A program made the translations under genes and the position numbers. DNA of 55,433 nucleotides from Archaeoglobaceae archaeon (lineage in GTDB: Archaea > Halobacteriota > Archaeoglobi > Archaeoglobales > Archaeoglobaceae), in the NCBI GenBank assembly GCA_025057895.1, contig JANXEF010000007.1, positions 1 to 55,433 on the forward strand, in the 5' to 3' direction. Below the pieces are notes generated by a model. That model did no database searches, was not told the DNA's origin, and saw only the letters and a program-made list of their open reading frames with translations. Below, piece after piece: positions 15,963 to 24,616 of this stretch (its first letter is position 1; every line of letters begins with the position of its first letter).

Positions 15963-17867
15963 AGAAGCTCTTTCAATGGAATCAAAGAGAATACAATTTA
16001 GTTTTTTCTTCTTTTTTTCGAAATCTTCTTTCTCCGATATGTAAACAACAATTTCATCTTTGAAAAGTTCATTCATCACTTCTTCAGGGATTACCCAGCT
16101 TGGAGGAGCCACAGCATAACAAAAAACAACTACATCGACTTTTTTGTCATTTTTGAGTAATTCTAAAATTTTCTTTAGCTTTGGGATCTCTAGACCGCTA
16201 AAAGATAAATCCAAAGGGTTCTCTCTTAGTGTTAGAGGTGGAAGAATCTTTTTAAGCTCTTCTATTGTTTTATCACTAAGTTCTATGATTTTTCCCCCAT
16301 TCTTCTCAAGTAGATCTGCAAAAACGATCCCGAGGCCAGCTTGTATCGTTACTATTGCAACATTGCGAACTCTTCCAAATTTCTCGAGTAAAATAGCTAT
16401 ATCAATCAACTCGGTTGGAGATTCAGCAACAATTGCTCCTGCTTGTTTTAATGCAGAGGTAAAAATCTTATAATCTCCTGCAATACTCCCAGTGTGGCTT
16501 AAAGAAGCTTTGTCTGCAACCCTACTTCTCCCAGCTTTCATCACAACTGCAAATTTTCCAGAACTTGTGATCTTTTTTAATTCTTCGAAGAAAGCTCTTC
16601 CATTCTCGAGTCCTTCCACATAAACTGTAACTACTCTTGTCTTCTCATCTTTGGACAAAAATTCAAAAACATCTGGAAAATCAATGTCACAACGGTTTCC
16701 AAGGTGAATTATGTAGCTGAAACCAACGTCATTGAACTTATGGAGTACATAATGACAGATTCCACCGCTTTGTGAAACAAGAGCAATTTTTCCAGGTTTC
16801 AACTTATTGAACTCTGGTGTAAAACTTGCGTTTATGCGTTGTAAAACGTTCACAAATCCAAAAACGTTTGGACCTATTATTCTAATTTTTTCACTCATTT
16901 CCATTAATTTCTTTTCTCTTTCCTTTCCCTCCTCTACTTCTGCTTCCTTAAATCCAGCTGAAACTATCAGAACTTCCTTGGCTTTTCCAATTAGATTTTC
17001 TACAGTCTCAACTACTTTCTCAGCAGGCAAAGCGATTATCGCAAGATCGATTTCTGGTAACTCTTTCAAGGATTTAAAAACCTTAAAACCATCGATTTCA
17101 TATAGAGCAGGATTAACTGGATAGATTTCAATACTTCTATTTGTCTTTAAACTTTGAAGAATTGCATAGCCTACTTTTATTGGATTGTTCGAAGCTCCTA
17201 TCACAGCAACTTTTTTAGGATTGAAAATTGGAGATTTTGTTTTTCTTTCAAAGTTTCTTCTTTTTCCTATTACTATCCTGGCATCGGCGACAGCATAACC
17301 ATTTTCATAAACAAAAACTGGATTAAGGTCCATTTCTAAAATGTTTTCTTTTTCAACTATCTCACTCACTTTGAGTGCTAATTCAATTATTGCTTTCTTG
17401 TCAAATCTCTTCCCGCGATAATCAAATATATCTTTTGAAATTAACTCTTCAAGCATAGATTCCACGTCTTTTCTGGATACTGGAACCAGACGAATGCTAT
17501 AATCTTTTAAAGCTTCGAGAAAGAAACCACCAAGGCCAATGGCTAAAAAGCTTCCAAACTGGACATCTTCAGCAATTCCAATGAAGATTTCGAGTCCTCT
17601 TTCGAGCATTGGTTGAACGTTGATACCTTCTACAAATTCAATAGAAATCAGATCTCTGAAATTCTTTAAAGCTTCTTCTTCAGATTTTACAAATCTTACT
17701 CCTCCAACCTCACTCTTATGTACTATTCTACGAGATGCCACCTTTAAAACAGCTGGAAAACCAACTAACTTTAAAGCATCGAGTAACTCTTTTTCATTCT
17801 TAACAAAAACACAGCTTGCAGTTCTTATGCCATAACTTTCCAGCAAAGCTTTTGATTCATGCTCCAT
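15927..17867 (-). CDS. ADP-forming acyl-CoA synthetase, fused with beta domain first
   Basis: Interconverts acyl-CoA, ADP and Pi with free acid, ATP and CoA. The N-terminal part is an ATP-grasp beta domain (ALLESYGI..., VLKVASRRIVHKSEVGGVRF, EMDLNPVFVYENGYAVADAR). It is followed by a CoA-binding Rossmann domain (KVAVIGASNNPIKVGY) and ligase domains with SQSGGI and the phospho-histidine loop SLSHTGSIAG. Most fused ACDs carry alpha before beta, so this is the reversed order. I start at ATG 17867, 7 nt after the mutase stop; an earlier in-frame start at 17924 would overlap the mutase gene. As last gene of the methylmalonyl-CoA operon it likely converts succinyl-CoA or propionyl-CoA to acid with ATP gain. 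Confidence 0.87.
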   Translation of the reverse strand: MEHESKALLESYGIRTASCVFVKNEKELLDALKLVGFPAVLKVASRRIVHKSEVGGVRFVKSEEEALKNFRDLISIEFVEGINVQPMLERGLEIFIGIAEDVQFGSFLAIGLGGFFLEALKDYSIRLVPVSRKDVESMLEELISKDIFDYRGKRFDKKAIIELALKVSEIVEKENILEMDLNPVFVYENGYAVADARIVIGKRRNFERKTKSPIFNPKKVAVIGASNNPIKVGYAILQSLKTNRSIEIYPVNPALYEIDGFKVFKSLKELPEIDLAIIALPAEKVVETVENLIGKAKEVLIVSAGFKEAEVEEGKEREKKLMEMSEKIRIIGPNVFGFVNVLQRINASFTPEFNKLKPGKIALVSQSGGICHYVLHKFNDVGFSYIIHLGNRCDIDFPDVFEFLSKDEKTRVVTVYVEGLENGRAFFEELKKITSSGKFAVVMKAGRSRVADKASLSHTGSIAGDYKIFTSALKQAGAIVAESPTELIDIAILLEKFGRVRNVAIVTIQAGLGIVFADLLEKNGGKIIELSDKTIEELKKILPPLTLRENPLDLSFSGLEIPKLKKILELLKNDKKVDVVVFCYAVAPPSWVIPEEVMNELFKDEIVVYISEKEDFEKKKKKLNCILFDSIERASLALARLSHSFN

Positions 17868-17874
17868 TAAAAAT

Positions 17875-19515
17875 TTAGAATATCTCTGGAGCTCTGAACT
17901 CTCCAAATACTTCTCTGAGAGCATCTGCTATTTCACCAAGCGTTGCTTTTCCTCTAACACAATCAAAGACATAGGGCATTAAATTACCATCGGTTTCAGC
18001 AACTTTTTTCAGCTTTTCCAGAGTTTTTTCTACATTTGTTTTGTCTCTATTTTCTTTGAACTTCTTCACCCTTGTCACCTGTTTCTCAACTATCTCCTTT
18101 GGAACTTTGAGGAGCTCCATGTGTATATCTTCTTCAATCTGGTATTTGTTAACTCCAACTACCGTCATTTCTCCGTTTTCAATTGCTTTCTGTTTTTCGT
18201 AAGCAGACTTCTGAATTTCTCTTTGCACAAAGCCACCCTCGATCGCTTTGATCATACCTCCCATTTCATCTATTTTCTCAATGTATTTCATTGCCTCCTC
18301 TTCTATTTTGTCAGTAAGCCATTCCAAATAGTATCCTCCTCCGAGAGGGTCGATGACATCAGCAACACCGAGTTCTTCTGCAATGATCTGTTGTGTCCTC
18401 AAAGCAATGCGAACAGCTTTCTCAGTTGGTAAGCATAGAGCTTCATCGAAGCTATTTGTGTGCAAACTCTGACAACCTCCAAGCACAGCTGCTAGAGCCT
18501 GCATCGCAACGCGAATTATGTTGAGCTCGGGCTGTTGCGCTGTGAGAGTGCAACCAGCAGTTTGCACATGGAAACGGAGCATCATCGACTGAGGTTTCTT
18601 TGCATTGAATCTTTCCTTCATAATCTTTGCCCACAATCTACGAGCAGCTCTGAATTTGGCGACTTCTTCTAGGAGATTGTTACCGGCAGAGAAAAAGAAG
18701 CTTAGCTGTGGAGCAAAATCGTCAACGTTTATTCCTCGTTCAAGCACTTTTTCAACATAAGTTATTCCATCTGCAAGTGTGAAAGCAACTTCTTGCACTG
18801 GAGTAGCACCAGCTTCTTCCATATGATATCCCGAAATGCTTATTGAATTCCAGTTTGGCATTTCTTTTGCACAAAAAACAATTATATCAGTTGCAAGTCT
18901 TAGAGAAGGTTCAGGCGGATATATATAAGTCCCTCTTGCAATGTATTCTTTTAACATGTCATTCTGTACAGTTCCACGAAGCTCAGCTATACTAGCTCCT
19001 TGCGATTGGGCAACTATTGCATACATGGCAAGAATTTGAGCACAGGTTGAATTGATCGTCATCGAAGTTGATACCTTTGCCAGAGGAATGCCATCAAAAA
19101 GAGTTTGCATATCTTCTATTGTCGATATTGCAACACCTACCTTTCCAACCTCTCCAAGAGCCATGATATGGTCGCTGTCGTATCCAATCTGTGTTGGTAA
19201 ATCAAAGGCTACACTTAGACCAGTTTGTCCCTGGGAAAGTAGGAACTTATATCTTTTGTTTGTCTCCTCTGCAGTTCCAAAACCAGCGTATTGGCGCATT
19301 GTCCAAAACCTACCACGATACATTGTCGGATAAATTCCGCGGGTAAAGGGATAAACACCAGGAAAGCCTAGTTTTGAATATTCTATACTCACATTTTCTG
19401 GAGTGTAAAGACGATCTACAACAAATCCAGAGCTGACTTTGAACTCTTTCTTTCTTTCCGGAGCTTTTTTAACGAAAGGTTCAACGATTTTTTCTTCCCA
19501 ATCTTTTTTATTCAT
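17875..19515 (-). CDS. mcmA1: methylmalonyl-CoA mutase, large (catalytic) subunit
   Basis: TIM-barrel subunit of adenosylcobalamin-dependent methylmalonyl-CoA mutase, which rearranges R-methylmalonyl-CoA to succinyl-CoA. Landmarks are [20 protein letters not shown] near the N-terminus, [55 protein letters not shown] and [16 protein letters not shown]. At 546 aa it lacks the B12-binding domain, which is encoded separately at 21999-22409, the split form found in archaea. It lies 4 nt downstream of the biotin carrier gene. No MeaB-type GTPase chaperone is in the window. Confidence 0.97.
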   Translation of the reverse strand: MNKKDWEEKIVEPFVKKAPERKKEFKVSSGFVVDRLYTPENVSIEYSKLGFPGVYPFTRGIYPTMYRGRFWTMRQYAGFGTAEETNKRYKFLLSQGQTGLSVAFDLPTQIGYDSDHIMALGEVGKVGVAISTIEDMQTLFDGIPLAKVSTSMTINSTCAQILAMYAIVAQSQGASIAELRGTVQNDMLKEYIARGTYIYPPEPSLRLATDIIVFCAKEMPNWNSISISGYHMEEAGATPVQEVAFTLADGITYVEKVLERGINVDDFAPQLSFFFSAGNNLLEEVAKFRAARRLWAKIMKERFNAKKPQSMMLRFHVQTAGCTLTAQQPELNIIRVAMQALAAVLGGCQSLHTNSFDEALCLPTEKAVRIALRTQQIIAEELGVADVIDPLGGGYYLEWLTDKIEEEAMKYIEKIDEMGGMIKAIEGGFVQREIQKSAYEKQKAIENGEMTVVGVNKYQIEEDIHMELLKVPKEIVEKQVTRVKKFKENRDKTNVEKTLEKLKKVAETDGNLMPYVFDCVRGKATLGEIADALREVFGEFRAPEIF

Positions 19516-19519
19516 AACC

Positions 19520-19930
19520 TCACCCCAATCTTATTAAAGGCGAATCTTTCGTAACTTTATCTCCAACATTAACAAGAATTTCCACAACTTTACCACTCAT
19601 AGTCGATTTTATTGGATTTTCCATCTTCATAGCTTCTATCACTGCTACGGTATCTCCTTCTTTAACTTCATCGCCTACTTTTAAAAATATCTTTGTTATC
19701 ATCCCATTCATGGGTGCTTTTATCACCTTACCCTCTATTTTTTCAACTCTCTCCACTTTTTCGACTTTTTTCTCTTTTGGTGGTTCAACGCCAATACTCT
19801 TGACCTCTACTTTAGGCTTCATTTCGACTAAAGCTGTTTTTCCATTCACCTTAACTTTAAAAAGGTTCGCGCCAACTTCCTCGATCTCAACTTCGTAAAC
19901 TTTTTTACCGAATTCAACCCTATATATCAT
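19520..19930 (-). CDS. biotin carboxyl carrier protein of an acyl-CoA (de)carboxylase
   Basis: A 136-aa carrier of the biotin arm that shuttles CO2 to or from the carboxyltransferase. An N-terminal beta domain (1-45) is joined by a charged Pro/Lys/Glu linker (about 48-68) to a biotinyl domain (about 70-136). Biotin would be attached at K102 in [10 protein letters not shown], the canonical AMKM site. Its ATG overlaps the stop of the 43-aa ORF upstream (TTATGATAT), so the genes are tightly coupled. The flexible linker is as in gamma subunits of sodium-pumping decarboxylases and in transcarboxylase carriers. Confidence 0.95.
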   Translation of the reverse strand: MIYRVEFGKKVYEVEIEEVGANLFKVKVNGKTALVEMKPKVEVKSIGVEPPKEKKVEKVERVEKIEGKVIKAPMNGMITKIFLKVGDEVKEGDTVAVIEAMKMENPIKSTMSGKVVEILVNVGDKVTKDSPLIRLG

Positions 19931-20058
19931 AACATCACCCTTGCTGAGATTTTCCAGAGCTTTGGAGTTTCTTTTATTTCAATTGGTCTCTCTTTCTCTT
20001 TCAAATACTTATGAATTGCTGTTAATGCGATCACAAACTCTTCTGGCGTCATAAGCAT
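19927..20058 (-). CDS. 43-aa OadG-like small subunit (C-terminal type)
   Basis: A small frame reading MLMTPEEFVIALTAIHKYL... and ending ...[11 protein letters not shown]. Its ATG overlaps the stop of the carboxyltransferase gene (TGATG) and its stop overlaps the ATG of the biotin carrier gene, so it fills the gap exactly. A TPEE-start helix, a lysine/glutamate-rich middle and a W-x-x-x-x-R tail resemble the soluble end of OadG/delta or epsilon subunits of biotin-dependent decarboxylases, but without a membrane helix. That assignment is inference from position and pattern. It is likely a docking peptide between carboxyltransferase and biotin carrier. Confidence 0.65.
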   Translation of the reverse strand: MLMTPEEFVIALTAIHKYLKEKERPIEIKETPKLWKISARVML

Positions 20059-21602
20059 CACACAGGAATGTTATCATGCTTTTTCGCAGGTAATTTCTCC
20101 CTTTTACTCTCGAGAATCCTTATAGCTGAGATTATCTTTACTCTTGTAAATTTCGGATCTATGACATCGTCGATATAGCTACGTGCAGCAGCTCTATATG
20201 GGTTTGCAAATTTTTCTCTGTACTCTCTAATCTTTGAGTCTCTCATCGCTTTTGGATCACTCGCACTAGAGATTTCTTTCCTGAAAACTATTTCCGCAGC
20301 CCCTTCTGGCCCCATAACTGCGATTTCTGCATTTGGATATGCGTAAACTATGTCAGCACCGAGATGTTTGCTCCCCATTGCGAGATATGCTCCTCCATAT
20401 GCTTTCCTTACTATCAGGGTCACCATCGGAACTGTTGCTTCGCTATAAGCAAAAAGAATCTTTGCTCCGTGCCTTATTATACCGCCGTATTCCTGCTCTA
20501 TTCCTGGTAAATATCCAGGAACGTCAACAAAGGTTATGATCGGGATGTTGAAACAATCGCAAAAGCGAACGAATCTCGCAATTTTATCGCTACTGTCTAC
20601 ATCGAGACAACCTGCAAGGTGTGCTGGATTGTTAGCGACTATTCCAACACTATAACCATCTAATCTCGCAAAACCAACTATTGCATTTTGGGCATAATAC
20701 TTGTGAATTTCAAAAAACTCATTGTTATCAACTACTGTGGTTATGATTGTATGCATGTCATAGGGCTTCTGTGGATCTTCAGGAATTATTTCGTAAATTT
20801 CAGGTGTTAAACGTGAAGGACTATCGTTACTTTGAATTCTTGGAGCATCTTCCATATTGTTTAGTGGTAGATAGCTCAGAAGTTTTCTAACGAGTTTCAT
20901 TGCTTCCTCATCGTTCTCAGCGACGAGATGACAATTTCCACTTTTAAATGCATGCGCCTCCCAACCACCGAGTTCAAAAGATGTAACGTCTTCACCAGTA
21001 ACAGCTTTAACGACAGCAGGGCCTGTTATGAACATGTAACAGTTCTGATTCTTTGTCATAACTATAAAATCTCCAATAGCTGGACTATAAACAGCACCAC
21101 CAGCACAAGGACCAAGGATTACGCTTATTTGTGGTATAACACCACTTGCCAAAGTATTACGGTAGAATATGTCTCCATAGCCTTTCAAAGCATCTACACC
21201 CTCTTGAATTCTTGCACCTCCACTATCGTTTAAACCAACCACTGGAATTCCAATCTTCATTGCAAATTCAAGGAGATAAGCAATCTTGTAACCATGCATT
21301 TCTCCAAGACTACCCCCCATGACTGTAAAATCCTGAGCAAAGACGGCCACAGGTCTCCCATCTACAGTGCCATAACCTGTGACTACACCATCAGCAGGTA
21401 GATCCATCTTGTCAAGGCCGAAGTCTGTGTTTCTCTTTTCAACGAAGGGATTCAGTTCTACAAAACTACCAGGGTCAAGAAGAATATCTATTCTTTCCCT
21501 CGCAGTTAGTTTTCCCTGTTCATGCTGTTTCTCTATCCTCTCCTCTCCCCCCATTTTTAAAATTTTCTCTCTTTTCTTATAAAGCTCCTTTAATGCCTCC
21601 AT
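20058..21602 (-). CDS. propionyl-CoA/methylmalonyl-CoA carboxyltransferase subunit
   Basis: Carboxyltransferase of the PccB/MmdA family, moving CO2 between biotin and propionyl-CoA/methylmalonyl-CoA. It has two crotonase-like halves: GGSLGEMHGYKI and DSGGARIQEGVDALKGYG in the first, DVPGYLPGIEQEYGGIIRHGAK and KAYGGAYLAMGSK in the second. ATG 21602 has GGAGGG upstream and is preferred to the TTG 15 nt earlier; length 514 aa is normal. No biotin carboxylase gene and no OadB-type membrane subunit is in the window, so whether it works as carboxylase or decarboxylase is not decided by the sequence. The epimerase stop lies 1 nt before its start. Confidence 0.95.
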   Translation of the reverse strand: MEALKELYKKREKILKMGGEERIEKQHEQGKLTARERIDILLDPGSFVELNPFVEKRNTDFGLDKMDLPADGVVTGYGTVDGRPVAVFAQDFTVMGGSLGEMHGYKIAYLLEFAMKIGIPVVGLNDSGGARIQEGVDALKGYGDIFYRNTLASGVIPQISVILGPCAGGAVYSPAIGDFIVMTKNQNCYMFITGPAVVKAVTGEDVTSFELGGWEAHAFKSGNCHLVAENDEEAMKLVRKLLSYLPLNNMEDAPRIQSNDSPSRLTPEIYEIIPEDPQKPYDMHTIITTVVDNNEFFEIHKYYAQNAIVGFARLDGYSVGIVANNPAHLAGCLDVDSSDKIARFVRFCDCFNIPIITFVDVPGYLPGIEQEYGGIIRHGAKILFAYSEATVPMVTLIVRKAYGGAYLAMGSKHLGADIVYAYPNAEIAVMGPEGAAEIVFRKEISSASDPKAMRDSKIREYREKFANPYRAAARSYIDDVIDPKFTRVKIISAIRILESKREKLPAKKHDNIPV

Positions 21603-21603
21603 C

Positions 21604-21993
21604 TTAACCCTCCACAAATTCTAAAAGAACACCATGTGTGCTTTTTGGATGTAGAAATGCGACTTTCTTTCCTCCAGCACCAATTCTAGGTTTTTCATCG
21701 ATAAGCTTTATTCCCGACTTTTTTGCAATCTCAAGGGATTTCTCTATGTTTTCAACGTTGATAGCAATATGATGAATCCCCTCTCCACGGGAAGCTATGA
21801 ATTTTGCTATTGCAGAATCTTCAGCTGTTGCTTCGAGTAGTTCAATCTTGCTCTCCCCAACCGGGAGCATCGCAACCTTTACCTTCTGTTCCTTCACTTC
21901 CTCAACTCCTTTAACTTTCAATCCTACCCCTTCGAAAGTCTTTTTTGCCTCTTCAAGACTTTTAACAGCTATTCCAATATGGTCTATCTTCAC
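21604..21993 (-). CDS. mce: methylmalonyl-CoA epimerase
   Basis: Converts S- to R-methylmalonyl-CoA, linking the carboxyltransferase to the mutase. It is a vicinal-oxygen-chelate fold of two half-repeats, with metal ligands in the expected places: KIDHIGIAV (His), an internal KIELLEA Glu, HHIAINV (His) and the final VLLEFVE Glu. GTG 21993 follows a GAGGTGA ribosome site embedded in the stop region of the mutase small-subunit gene, so I prefer it to the codon 9 nt upstream. Length 129 aa is typical. Confidence 0.93.
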   Translation of the reverse strand: MKIDHIGIAVKSLEEAKKTFEGVGLKVKGVEEVKEQKVKVAMLPVGESKIELLEATAEDSAIAKFIASRGEGIHHIAINVENIEKSLEIAKKSGIKLIDEKPRIGAGGKKVAFLHPKSTHGVLLEFVEG

Positions 21994-21998
21994 AAGAA

Positions 21999-22409
21999 TC
22001 ACCTCTCGAGTCTCGAAACCTCTTCTCTTATAAAATCTGCAATTTCACCAATTCTCGTACCTGGTCCAAAGATAGCAGAAATTCCGAGATTTTTAAGCAT
22101 TTTTGCATCTTCTTTTGGTATTATTCCTCCAACAATTACAACTAAATCTTTTCCTGGTCTTAAACCTCTTTTCCTGAGCTCTTCTATTACAATTGGAATG
22201 AGCTCCAAATGTGCGCCACTGAGAATGCTCAGTCCAAGAACTTGAACATCTTCCTGTAAAGCAGTTTCTGCAATTTCTGCAGGAGTTCTTCTTATACCTG
22301 TGTATATGACTTCAAAACCCGCATCTCTCAAACCCCGAGCTACAACTTTTGCTCCCCGGTCATGACCATCAAGCCCGGGTTTCGCTACGAGAACTCTTAT
22401 CCTTTTCAT
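21999..22409 (-). CDS. mcmA2: methylmalonyl-CoA mutase, B12-binding small subunit
   Basis: Cobalamin-binding subunit that holds adenosylcobalamin base-off against the large subunit. The cobalamin motif D-x-H-x-x-G is seen in [14 protein letters not shown], followed by SILSGAH and [11 protein letters not shown]. It is about 136 aa from the ATG at 22409; two further in-frame ATGs at 22418 and 22430 are possible. First gene of the minus-strand operon that runs mutase small subunit, epimerase, carboxyltransferase, small ORF, biotin carrier, mutase large subunit, ACD. The AT-rich 150 nt upstream contain TATA-like TTTTTAAA. Confidence 0.95.
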   Translation of the reverse strand: MKRIRVLVAKPGLDGHDRGAKVVARGLRDAGFEVIYTGIRRTPAEIAETALQEDVQVLGLSILSGAHLELIPIVIEELRKRGLRPGKDLVVIVGGIIPKEDAKMLKNLGISAIFGPGTRIGEIADFIREEVSRLER

Positions 22410-22583
22410 CTCAAGCATAAAAATACTCATTTAGAGAATTTAAAAACTTAACTCTTTATATCGAACATCTCATCTCTTCTTCTTCCATTTTACAAAATCT
22501 GGAAAGAATTTCAAAAAAGCATTATAATAAGTAAACTACGTTTTTAAAAGCTCTAAATTTGTGAGGAATCATGATCCAATGAT

Positions 22584-23348
22584 CTAATCACCCCACTTTG
22601 GTTTCCTCTTTTCCAGAAATGCTTCTATACCTTCTTTAGCAAATTGTGAGGTTGAATGCAATGCGATTGTCTCTGTTGCGTATTGCAGCGCAGAAAAATC
22701 TTCCATGAAAATTTGAGTGTAGAAAAAGCGTTTACCTGATTCTAGAACTTCAAGCGGAAATCTCGCAATTTTTTTCGCAAATTCTTCTGTCTCAATCTCC
22801 AGCACTTCATCTTTTACAACTTTGTTTACAAGACCAATCTTAAGTGCCTCTTCAGCATCTATTGGCTCTCCCAGAAATCCAAGCTCAAAAGCCTTTTTTC
22901 TATTAACGTTTCTACTCACAAAAGTGATCGGCGTGAAACAGAAGAGACCAATGTTCACACCAGGAGTGGCGAATTTTGATCTCTCTGAAGCTATTGCTAA
23001 GTCGCATGCAGCAACCAGCTGACAGCCAGCCGCGTAAGCAACACCTCGAACCATAGCGATGTAGATTTGAGGAGCGTTACGAATAGCATTCATGACCTTG
23101 AAACATTGTAAGAAGAGTTTCTCTACATCAATAGCATCCTTTTCAAGAATTTCTCTCAAGTCATGTCCAGAAGAGAAATTTTTTCCTGCCCCAGCGAGAA
23201 CAATAGTGTTGACCTTTCTCTCTTCTGCGATCTTTCTTATCAATTGCTCCAAGTTTTTAAGAGTTTCAAGAGATAGTGGATTGATCTTTTCAGGATTGTT
23301 CAAGATCAATTTTCCGACTTTCCCCTTTTCTTCATATATAACTCTCAT
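22584..23348 (-). CDS. atypical enoyl-CoA hydratase/isomerase-family protein (ECHDC3-like)
   Basis: Crotonase-fold protein of about 254 aa. The oxyanion-hole segments are recognisable (FSSGHDLREI and RGVAYAAGCQLVAACDLAIASE), but the two catalytic glutamates of enoyl-CoA hydratases are replaced by Q110 (AAGCQ) and G130 (ATPGVNIGLFC). The ATPGVNIGLFC pattern resembles ECHDC3-type crotonases, so ordinary hydration is unlikely. Isomerase, hydrolase or binding roles are open. ATG 23348 is preferred to the TTG at 23363. It stands alone between the methylmalonyl-CoA operon and, divergently, the thiolase operon, whose promoter region it shares. Confidence 0.82.
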   Translation of the reverse strand: MRVIYEEKGKVGKLILNNPEKINPLSLETLKNLEQLIRKIAEERKVNTIVLAGAGKNFSSGHDLREILEKDAIDVEKLFLQCFKVMNAIRNAPQIYIAMVRGVAYAAGCQLVAACDLAIASERSKFATPGVNIGLFCFTPITFVSRNVNRKKAFELGFLGEPIDAEEALKIGLVNKVVKDEVLEIETEEFAKKIARFPLEVLESGKRFFYTQIFMEDFSALQYATETIALHSTSQFAKEGIEAFLEKRKPKWGD

Positions 23349-23435
23349 AAAGACTTTTCTCAATCTACAATAAAAACTTTTTTAATTTTTTAAATCTTTT
23401 TAATATCTAATTCTGATGATTCGAAAAAGTAAAGG

Positions 23436-23473
23436 TTAAATAAGAAAAGAAATGTGATTGATTTGGTGATGGA
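23436..23473 (+). promoter_or_regulatory. promoter and short leader of the thiolase/Liv operon
   Basis: TTAAATA (23436-23442), GTGATT (23454-23459) and GGTGATGG (23465-23472) precede the ATG at 23474. Order, spacing and sequence nearly equal those of the symporter operon leader at 11329-11366. Confidence 0.6.
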
Positions 23474-24613
23474 ATGCCTGCTGTGGTTGGTGTTGGTTAC
23501 TACGGATTTAACACAAACACACCAGATATGAGCTGGAAAGAAATCATGTACGAAGCTGCGGTACGTGCGTACGAAGATGCAGGCATAGATCCTAGAAGAG
23601 ACGTAGACAGCTTTGTAACTTGTGCTGAGGATTTCTATGAAGGATTTGCAATCTTCGATGAATTCGTTCCGGATCAGCTTGGTGCTGTTGTGAAACCAAC
23701 CTGTACCGTTTGTGCAGACTTCCTTTACGGGCTTGCAACAGCTTATATGCAAATCGAAAGTGGTCTCGCAGACATCGCTGTTGTAGAAGCGCATAGTAAG
23801 GCAAGTGATATGAAAACTTTTGGAGAAATAATAAGGCATGCTATGGATCCGATTTGGCTTAAGGGAGTTACTAGAGCACATCCTTATTACTTCGCAGCGC
23901 TTGAAATGAGCTACTACATGAACAAATATTGTATAAGTGAGGAAGCTATTGCAGAAGTCGTGGTTAAAAATAAAGGAAACGCAATTCTCAATGAATCTGC
24001 ACCTTATGGGGCAAAATTAACTGTTGAAAGTGTTTTGAATAGTCCATTTGTTTTCTACCCAATGAGAAAAATCGAAATTGCTGAAAGAGCTGATGGTGCT
24101 ATTGTTTTTGTTGTGGCAAGAGATGAAATTGCAAGAAAAATAACAGACTCTCCTGTTTGGATCAAGGGGATTGGATGGTGGAGCGAAACGAGTAGCTATG
24201 ACACTAGGAGTTTTGAAGCTCTTTATGCTTACAAAGCTGGAAAAATGGCTTATAAAATGGCTGGAATTGAAGTTCCAGTAAAAGAAATCGACATTGCGGA
24301 GATCGACGATAGATTTGCTTTCAAAGAATTGCAACACATTGTAGCTCTACAGCTTGCTGGTAAATTTGAAGTATGTGAACTCATGCGTGAAGGTTACTTC
24401 TCGAGAAATGGATCTTTACCTGTGAACGTTTCTGGTGGTAATCTTGGTGTTGGAAATCTCCTCGAAGCTACTGGTGCACAAAAATCGCTCGAAGTTGTTT
24501 TACAGCTTCGTAGAGAGGCAGGGAGAAGGCAGATTGATTGCGAATTAGGAGTAGCGCAATGCTGGCGTTATATACCTACTGCGAGTGGAGCTGTAGCGGT
24601 TTTTGGGGTGTGA
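23474..24613 (+). CDS. thiolase-fold acyltransferase, subunit 1 (Cys retained)
   Basis: A 379-aa thiolase of the archaeal/SCP-x-like group that pairs with DUF35 proteins. Counting back from the conserved SGLAD segment puts the nucleophile at C80 (TCTVCADFLYG). The C-terminal GHP histidine position reads GGNLGVGN, so the usual His is Asn. These enzymes cleave or form 3-ketoacyl-CoA or perform related aldol chemistry; with the missing His the exact reaction is uncertain. The GGTGATGG site supports this ATG. It is first gene of an operon running to about 32.6 kb; the next thiolase gene begins 3 nt after its stop. Confidence 0.88.
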   Translation: MPAVVGVGYYGFNTNTPDMSWKEIMYEAAVRAYEDAGIDPRRDVDSFVTCAEDFYEGFAIFDEFVPDQLGAVVKPTCTVCADFLYGLATAYMQIESGLADIAVVEAHSKASDMKTFGEIIRHAMDPIWLKGVTRAHPYYFAALEMSYYMNKYCISEEAIAEVVVKNKGNAILNESAPYGAKLTVESVLNSPFVFYPMRKIEIAERADGAIVFVVARDEIARKITDSPVWIKGIGWWSETSSYDTRSFEALYAYKAGKMAYKMAGIEVPVKEIDIAEIDDRFAFKELQHIVALQLAGKFEVCELMREGYFSRNGSLPVNVSGGNLGVGNLLEATGAQKSLEVVLQLRREAGRRQIDCELGVAQCWRYIPTASGAVAVFGV

Positions 24614-24616
24614 GAT

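Noticed and set aside
17868-17924. Upstream start of the ADP-forming synthetase inside the mutase gene
   Set aside because: The added residues do not resemble the family N-terminus; the ATG at 17867 directly follows the mutase stop.
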